A stretch of 64,000 nt of DNA from Leifsonia sp. AK011. GTDB taxonomy: Bacteria; Actinomycetota; Actinomycetes; Actinomycetales; Microbacteriaceae. Location of the stretch: NCBI RefSeq assembly GCF_013410945.1, contig NZ_JACCCH010000001.1:868001-932000 (forward strand), written 5' to 3'. The notes beneath the pieces were generated by a model, which made no database searches, was not told where the DNA came from, and saw nothing but the letters and a program-made list of their open reading frames with translations. Position numbers and translations under genes: made by a program. Of this stretch, positions 59,600 through 64,000 are shown in pieces (position 1 is the stretch's first letter; the number at the start of each line of letters is the position of its first letter).

Positions 59600-60148
59600 T
59601 CAGGTCTTCCGCAACCCCGCCAGCAGAAGTTCCACGGCTCCCCGCGACTCTGATGCCCAGTCCGGCCGATCGGTTGCTGACCCGATGCCGTGCAGCACGA
59701 TCATGACCGCCCCCACCGGCACGTCGCTACGGATCGTTCCGTCGCTGGCCGCACGAGCGAGAAGGTCGGCGACCGTGCTCTCGAGTTCTATTCCGCCGTC
59801 GGCCAGCACCGCAGGGTCTACTACTGCGGCGAGCGCCCGCGCAAGCCCGGCGTTGGCGACCATGTACTCCACGAACCCGCGCAGGAACGCGTCGAGGCTT
59901 TCGCCGGCCGATCGTTCAGGGTCGCGAGCCTCCTGGCAGAGTGCGGCTACCTCCCCCTCGTACACGGCCGCAGCGAGGGCTTCTCGCGTGGGGAAGTGCC
60001 GGTAGAGAGTACCCACTCCCACGCCCGCTCGAGCGGCGAAGTCATCGAAGCGCAGCTGCTCGTCGCGATCGAAGACCTGCCGCGCGGCGGCAATAATCGC
60101 CTCGCGGTTGCGGCGGGCATCCGCTCGCAGCGCTCGCGCCTCGGCCAC
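59600..60148 (-). CDS. TetR-family transcriptional regulator
   Basis: A 182-residue repressor. The DNA-binding domain is ADARRNREAIIAAARQVFDRDEQLRFDDFAARAGVGVGTLYRHFPTREALAAAVY. The C-terminal ligand-binding half resembles the SbtR-like group (GFVEYMVANAGLARALAAV). GTG at 60148 is chosen, with GAGAGGA six bases upstream; a TTG 21 bases earlier is possible. It is divergent from the ketopantoate-reductase-like gene and its operators lie between them. Confidence 0.88.
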   Translation of the reverse strand: MAEARALRADARRNREAIIAAARQVFDRDEQLRFDDFAARAGVGVGTLYRHFPTREALAAAVYEGEVAALCQEARDPERSAGESLDAFLRGFVEYMVANAGLARALAAVVDPAVLADGGIELESTVADLLARAASDGTIRSDVPVGAVMIVLHGIGSATDRPDWASESRGAVELLLAGLRKT

Positions 60149-60162
60149 GCTGAGTCCTCTCG

Positions 60163-60212
60163 TTGACAAGTGGAGACTATCTCCATATTCTCGTAAGTGG
60201 AGACAAGCTCCA
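60163..60212 (+). promoter_or_regulatory. Promoter with two TetR-type operators upstream of the PanE-like gene
   Basis: TTGACA (60163-60168) and TATTCT (60186-60191) with exactly 17 bases between are a near-ideal promoter. TGGAGACTATCTCCA (60171-60185) fills the spacer and TGGAGACAAGCTCCA (60198-60212) covers the start region. Both are inverted repeats of TGGAG, 27 bases apart, consistent with repression by the divergent TetR-type protein. Confidence 0.75.
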
Positions 60213-60232
60213 TCTTACGGCGGGAGCCTGTC

Positions 60233-61156
60233 ATGCGAATACTGATGTTCGGTCGCGGAGTAATCGCAACAATCTACGGCCGCGTTCTGCGCGAGGCGGG
60301 GCACGACGTCGAGTTCTACGTGCGTCCGGGGCGCGCCGCCGGGTACGGGCCCGACGTGCAACTGGACTGGATCGACGGGCGTCGCAAGCCGCTCGGTCGG
60401 CGGGTGCGTGAGGCGTTCCCCACCCGTTTGCGAGAGACTCTTGACCCGAGCGACGGCTTCGATCTGATCGTGCTCAGCGTCGGACACCACCGGCTGGCCG
60501 AGGCATCCGCGTTTCTTGCTCCGCGCGTGGGCTCGGCGACCGTACTGGTCTTCGGCAACCTCTGGCAGGAGCCGCTCGACGCGGTTGCGCCGCTGCCAAC
60601 CGACCAGGTCATGTTCGGCTTTCCGCAAGCAGGCGGTGGATTCACGAGCGACGGTCTGTTGTGGGGCGCCATGTTGCCAGCGGTCGTCATCGGCACGACG
60701 GATGCCGCACCGAGCCCGCGGGAGCAAAAGGTGCTCACCGCCTTCCGCCAGGCAGGTCTCGCGATTCGCGAGGAGAAGGACATGCGCGGATGGCTGTGGC
60801 TCCACTTCATCGCCGACGCTGGCATGTTCGACCAGGCCCAACGGAGTGGATCACTCGCGAACATGATCGGAGACCGTCGGGCGTTCCGCGACGCGTTCCT
60901 CACCGCTAGAGAGCTGCTGCCTCTTCTCGAGGCTAGGGGTGTTGACCTCAGCAAGCATCGCGGTGGCACGCTGCCGTACCGGCTGACCACCGTGATTTCT
61001 ACGGTCGTGAGCTGGGCGACTGGGCTCGTGCCGATCGCGCAGCGGAGCCTCGCCGCGCACACCGACCCGAACGCGCCCGAGGCGCTCGCCGTACTCGAGG
61101 ACACGCGGCGCGAAGCGCGGCGGCTCGGCATCCCGACCCCGCGCCTCGATCGGTGA
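60233..61156 (+). CDS. Ketopantoate reductase family (ApbA/PanE-like) oxidoreductase
   Basis: A 307-residue protein. The N-terminus MRILMFGRGVIATIYGRVLREAGHDVEFYVRPGRA is the NADP-binding fold of ApbA/PanE proteins. The catalytic Lys/Asn/Asp positions are not clear, and LWLHFIADAGMFDQAQRSGS resembles the C-terminal domain only loosely. It may be a reductase for another keto acid. A GGGAG site precedes the ATG. Expression is likely induced when the TetR-type repressor binds its ligand. Confidence 0.75.
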   Translation: MRILMFGRGVIATIYGRVLREAGHDVEFYVRPGRAAGYGPDVQLDWIDGRRKPLGRRVREAFPTRLRETLDPSDGFDLIVLSVGHHRLAEASAFLAPRVGSATVLVFGNLWQEPLDAVAPLPTDQVMFGFPQAGGGFTSDGLLWGAMLPAVVIGTTDAAPSPREQKVLTAFRQAGLAIREEKDMRGWLWLHFIADAGMFDQAQRSGSLANMIGDRRAFRDAFLTARELLPLLEARGVDLSKHRGGTLPYRLTTVISTVVSWATGLVPIAQRSLAAHTDPNAPEALAVLEDTRREARRLGIPTPRLDR

Positions 61157-61297
61157 GCGGCGGAGCACCGATCGGCTCGGGAGCACCAACCGAGGCTACT
61201 TAGTCGCAGCGCGGCATCCCGTCACTCGGAGCCCTCGATGCGTCCACGGTCGGGTAGATGCGGTCGTGACCGTTCGCGACGGCAGCCGAGCGCTCGT

Positions 61298-61741
61298 CTA
61301 CCTAAGCGATCCGCGCGGCACGATCCACTCGTGCCTGAACTGCGGTTCCACTGACCCGATGTGCTCGAAGTCTCGGTCATAATGCAGCAGGGTCGCCTCG
61401 TTCTTGATCGCGTAGGCGGCAATCACGGTGTCCATTGCGCCTGCCGCGCGAAGCAGCCCACCCTCGCAGAGCCGGGTCTGAATGCTCATCGTCTCGTCGG
61501 CGGTGGGGTGCTCGTTGCACTCAGGGAACGCCGAGAGATGCTCGCGCAATGCCCTGTGCTCGGCGGGGGTGCGCGCCCCGAAGCCCACTTCGGCAGCGAT
61601 GGGCGGGCAGATCAGCACGTCATCGGGGGCGGCGAAATCGACGAACGCCTTGAGCGCTGCAACGACCTCGGGGTCGGTGGAGAGTCGCGCCCAGACGCTG
61701 TTGTCGATCAGGTAGCGGGCGCGTCGGTGTTCAGTCGCCAT
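61298..61741 (-). CDS. vapC: PIN-domain toxin (VapC family), second pair
   Basis: A 147-residue PIN-domain RNase: RYLIDNSVWARLS with the first Asp, ICPPIAAEVGFGAR with the Glu, AGAMDTVIAAYAIKNEATLLHYDRDFEHI with two Asp. The ATG at 61741 lies inside the antitoxin gene (11-base overlap), which fits coupled translation. Another in-frame ATG at 61762 is less likely. Confidence 0.88.
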   Translation of the reverse strand: MATEHRRARYLIDNSVWARLSTDPEVVAALKAFVDFAAPDDVLICPPIAAEVGFGARTPAEHRALREHLSAFPECNEHPTADETMSIQTRLCEGGLLRAAGAMDTVIAAYAIKNEATLLHYDRDFEHIGSVEPQFRHEWIVPRGSLR

Positions 61742-61928
61742 AGGCAATGGTCGTGGCGTCATGATCGACCGGGATCCGAGCGATCGCGTCGATGGCCTCG
61801 ATCTGCTGGCGGCGCATCACGACATCACGGAGGGCAAGGTTGATCGCCTCGCGGTTCGTCTTTACACCGTAGGAGCTCTTGGCGAGCCGGAGCATCTCGG
61901 TGTCGATGTCAACGCTGGTGACGGCCAC
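61731..61928 (-). CDS. vapB: VapB-type antitoxin, second pair
   Basis: A 65-residue antitoxin of the VapB / ribbon-helix-helix type: MAVTSVDIDTEMLRLAKSSYGVKTNREAINLALRDVVMRRQQIEA. GTG start with an ideal AGGAGG site. It overlaps the toxin start and carries its own operator candidate upstream. Confidence 0.87.
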   Translation of the reverse strand: MAVTSVDIDTEMLRLAKSSYGVKTNREAINLALRDVVMRRQQIEAIDAIARIPVDHDATTIAYGD

Positions 61929-61936
61929 GGTTCCTC

Positions 61937-61966
61937 CTATATAGATCTGGCTTTCATTCTATATAC
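61937..61966. promoter_or_regulatory. VapBC operator candidate (CTATATAG repeats)
   Basis: CTATATAG (61937-61944) and CTATATAC (61959-61966) are spaced by 14 bases just upstream of the vapB ribosome site, in an AT-rich promoter. Repeated palindromic boxes are typical VapB targets. Confidence 0.5.
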
Positions 61967-62025
61967 GCTCTTCCGGGCGTGACGCGGCCGTATTCCAGAT
62001 CTGTGGATACGTGAGCGTTGTGGAA

Positions 62026-62916
62026 TCACTCCTCCGGGATGACACGATCGAAGAACTCGGTGCGCTCCTCGTCCGGGTCCGGCCCGCTGCGCACGCCCGT
62101 GTCGAGTGCGTCGAGTTGAGCCATCTCCTCGGCGCTGAGCTCAAAGTCGAACACGTCGAAGTTCTCCGCGATGCGCGTCGGGTTGGTCGACTTCGGTATC
62201 ACCGAGCGCCCCTCCTGGATGCCCCAGCGCAGCATCACCTGCGCGGGGCTCTTGCCGTGGGCGGCGGCGATGGCGGCGATGGTGGGGTCATCCATCACGC
62301 TCCTGCGGTGGTCGCCCCAACCCGGGTAGAACGTGATTCCGCCGATGGGCGACCACGCCTGCGTGAGAACGCCGGCCGCGGCATCCGCCGCCTGAACTGT
62401 GGGCTGGCTGAAGTAGGGGTGCAGCTCCACCTGGTTGAGGGCGGGCACGACCTCGGTCTCGGCGAGGAGCCGCGCGAGGTGGTCGGGCATGAAGTTGCTG
62501 ACGCCGATGGCGCGCACACGTCCGTCGGCGAGGAGAGTCTCTAGCGCCCTGTAGGCGGCGAGCGTTTGCTCGAGGCGGTGCGTGGCGGGCTGGTGCAGGA
62601 TGAGCAGGTCCAGCTCGTCGAACCCGAGCTTGCGGGTTGACTTCTCGAACGCGTGCAGGGTCTCGTCGTAGCCGTAGTCGCTCACCCAGACCTTCGTCTC
62701 GATGACGATCTCCGAACGGTCGATGCCGGATGCCCGGATGCCCTCGCCCACCTGACGCTCATTGCCGTACACCGCAGCCGTGTCAATGTGGCGGTAGCCA
62801 ACCTTGAGAGCGGATGCGACGGCCGCCGAGGTCTCCTCGGGCTTGCTCTGGAAGACGCCGAGGCCGATCGCGGGGATCTGGACGCCGTTGTTGAGGGTGA
62901 AGGTGGGGGTGGTCAT
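62026..62916 (-). CDS. Aldo/keto reductase
   Basis: A 296-residue NADPH-dependent reductase. The catalytic tetrad is visible: Asp and Tyr in HIDTAAVYGNE, Lys in VIETKVWVSDYG, His in LLILHQP. NADPH-binding residues lie in VIPKSTNPTRIAENFDVFDF. It resembles 2,5-diketo-gluconate/methylglyoxal reductases; the substrate is uncertain. The ATG at 62916 overlaps the stop of the upstream small gene as ATGA. Confidence 0.9.
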   Translation of the reverse strand: MTTPTFTLNNGVQIPAIGLGVFQSKPEETSAAVASALKVGYRHIDTAAVYGNERQVGEGIRASGIDRSEIVIETKVWVSDYGYDETLHAFEKSTRKLGFDELDLLILHQPATHRLEQTLAAYRALETLLADGRVRAIGVSNFMPDHLARLLAETEVVPALNQVELHPYFSQPTVQAADAAAGVLTQAWSPIGGITFYPGWGDHRRSVMDDPTIAAIAAAHGKSPAQVMLRWGIQEGRSVIPKSTNPTRIAENFDVFDFELSAEEMAQLDALDTGVRSGPDPDEERTEFFDRVIPEE

Positions 62917-63242
62917 AGGTGGATGGTACGCCGGGTGCGTGACGTCAAAGGGCGGGTCGCTCTGAGCACGTCTGCAAGCCACACGGAGTTGTAAACCAGG
63001 GTGGAATCGCCGTTGCCGGTTCGCTGCCTCGCAAGGTTGTCCCAGGACTCAGCGGCTTGTCCGATGGTCAGCTCAGGACTGCAGCGCACATCGAAAAGGT
63101 CCTTGCCCGGGACCGACCAGAAGTAGTCGACAGCGAGAGGGACGTCCGGTCCAGTCTTCGACTCGATGTGGGCGACCAACACCTCGAAGACCCGGCGGAG
63201 TTCTGAAGTGTAGTCGGCGGGCAGGCCTCAGCGGGAGGGCAT
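62913..63242 (-). pseudogene. Small hypothetical gene with an in-frame TGA near its start
   Basis: A frame of about 105 codons. ATG at 63242 begins MPSR and then meets TGA (63230-63228). After that the frame stays open to 62913 (LPADYTSELRRVFEVLVAHI; later VPLAVDYFWSVPGKDLFDV). The codons between the TGA and the first GTG (63182) look coding. Either the gene is interrupted, or it starts at a rarer codon such as CTG at 63224 or the GTG at 63182. Family unknown. It is coupled to the aldo/keto reductase by an ATGA overlap. Confidence 0.4.
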
Positions 63243-63318
63243 GCGGTATGTGTCAGCCAGCTTGCTCGATAGCCTCAAGTGCATTGATCGGGGGCATACA
63301 GGTCGGTACCGTGAGCGC

Positions 63319-63693
63319 GTGGTCGACTACGTTGCGCTTCCTGCCTTGCGGCACTTTGTGCTCGAAGACAGCTACGTCCTGGAAATTCTGGAGTCCGGCG
63401 ACACCGTCTCAATCCGGATGGATCTCGTTTACGCGAAAGACCATCCCGAACTGCGCCCGCCGCGACTGGGCGAGTGGGCATACGTGCGAGAAGGCGTGCT
63501 GCGCTTCAGCGGAGTCACTGAGTTCGAATGGACTGATCGATCGGTCCCAGCAAGAGAACCAGACGGCTCACGTTCGTGGGACGGCCTCGAAGTGTTCAGA
63601 CTGCAGGGGAGGGAATACCAGCTTGCTGGCGATGTCGGATCACTGCGAATCGTCGCGCAGCGCCTCGAGGTGGAGATGACGGGGCCGATCTGA
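63319..63693 (+). CDS. Hypothetical 124-residue protein, possibly immunity-like
   Basis: A soluble protein (VVDYVALPALRHFVLEDSYVL at the start, DSYVLEILESGDTVSIRMDLVYAKDHPEL, later FRLQGREYQLAGDVGSLRIVAQRLEVEM) predicted to be mostly beta. GTG 63319 is favoured: TACCGT six bases upstream may be a -10 box of a leaderless transcript. An upstream ATG at 63241 gives an N-terminus that does not look coding. Family not recognised. Confidence 0.5.
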   Translation: MVDYVALPALRHFVLEDSYVLEILESGDTVSIRMDLVYAKDHPELRPPRLGEWAYVREGVLRFSGVTEFEWTDRSVPAREPDGSRSWDGLEVFRLQGREYQLAGDVGSLRIVAQRLEVEMTGPI

Positions 63694-63824
63694 CGACGCT
63701 GACGACGCGGTGACGCTGCAATCGTGGTTCGGACGACGGCGATCCGGCGAGCAGAGGTGGGTGAGGGGGTCGCCTCCTACCGCCTGCGATTGCTGAGGCC
63801 GCCTGCGCCTGTGAGACTCTCACC

Positions 63825-64000
63825 GTGACGAGCGCGTGGAATGAAGCTGACCGAATGCTGCCGAGACCGTCCCTAACGGAGCTCATCGAGTCGTGGAGCG
63901 AATTGAAGTGGGAGTCTCGGGAGCTTGACGAGCCGGAGCTCGACCGTTATCTAGACGCGCTCGCCTCAACTCATACAAATGGCGGGTACCTCATAGGCCG
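63825..64000 (+). CDS. Hypothetical protein, 3' end outside the window
   Basis: An open frame from GTG 63825 runs off the end of the window (58 codons): VTSAWNEADRMLPRPSLTEL, then LDEPELDRYLDALASTHTNG. Acidic and Leu-rich, with no stop. Third-position usage looks coding. Product unknown. Confidence 0.4.
   Translation, partial: MTSAWNEADRMLPRPSLTELIESWSELKWESRELDEPELDRYLDALASTHTNGGYLIG

Overview
The window is high-GC actinobacterial DNA, most likely chromosomal and from a Microbacteriaceae relative. The main pointers are the gene order pcrA, RNB nuclease, sucCD, DUF6350-type protein, purN, purH; frequent GTG starts and ATGA/GTGA overlaps; C-terminal LAxTG cell-wall sorting signals; and recurring GGATGYC / GCATCC oligomers in coding DNA. 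Family and genus are inferred from style only.

Layout. 1-13.1 kb is conserved housekeeping: a glycerophosphodiesterase end, PcrA helicase, an RNB nuclease, succinyl-CoA synthetase (sucCD), a secreted peptidase-like hydrolase, two membrane proteins, and purN-purH. 13.2-20.2 kb holds a wall-anchored purple acid phosphatase behind a PHO-box-like repeat, a membrane-anchored dimethylarginine hydrolase fusion, an alkyltransferase-like protein, a GNAT enzyme, isocitrate dehydrogenase, and a repeat-rich intergenic block. 20.2-24.4 kb has a YdeI-like protein, Hsp20 behind a HAIR element, and a three-gene flavin-based transmembrane electron-transfer module (RnfD/FNR fusion, ApbE, FMN-binding lipoprotein). 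24.5-26.7 kb is a foreign-looking remnant of a polymorphic toxin locus with orphan immunity-like genes. 26.7-32.3 kb is a giant SdrD-type surface protein. 32.3-40.4 kb covers nagA-purU, an exporter, an Lrp regulator beside a LysE exporter, and a ZTP-riboswitch-controlled glyA-folD-small-membrane-protein operon. 40.4-45.1 kb carries a secreted M14 carboxypeptidase with three cell-wall-binding repeats. 45.1-49.1 kb is a divergent galactose locus (galT-galK against a DeoR regulator and galM). 49.1-50.3 kb is a ferritin-VIT metal transporter behind a yybP-ykoY manganese riboswitch. 50.4-64 kb is accessory: three copies of a long hairpin element placed just after stop codons, small regulators (ArsR, PadR, TetR) with visible operators, two toxin-antitoxin pairs, redox enzymes and hypotheticals.

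How the parts relate. Two TCA-cycle genes 13 kb apart (sucC and icd) share an 18-bp palindrome at nearly the same distance from their starts, suggesting one regulator. Folate and purine one-carbon genes recur (purN, purH, purU, glyA, folD), and glyA-folD is sensed through ZTP. Several regulators show an operator lying between the -35 and -10 boxes of a promoter whose predicted start site is at or close to the start codon. No rRNA, tRNA, CRISPR array, transposase gene or phage gene was found.
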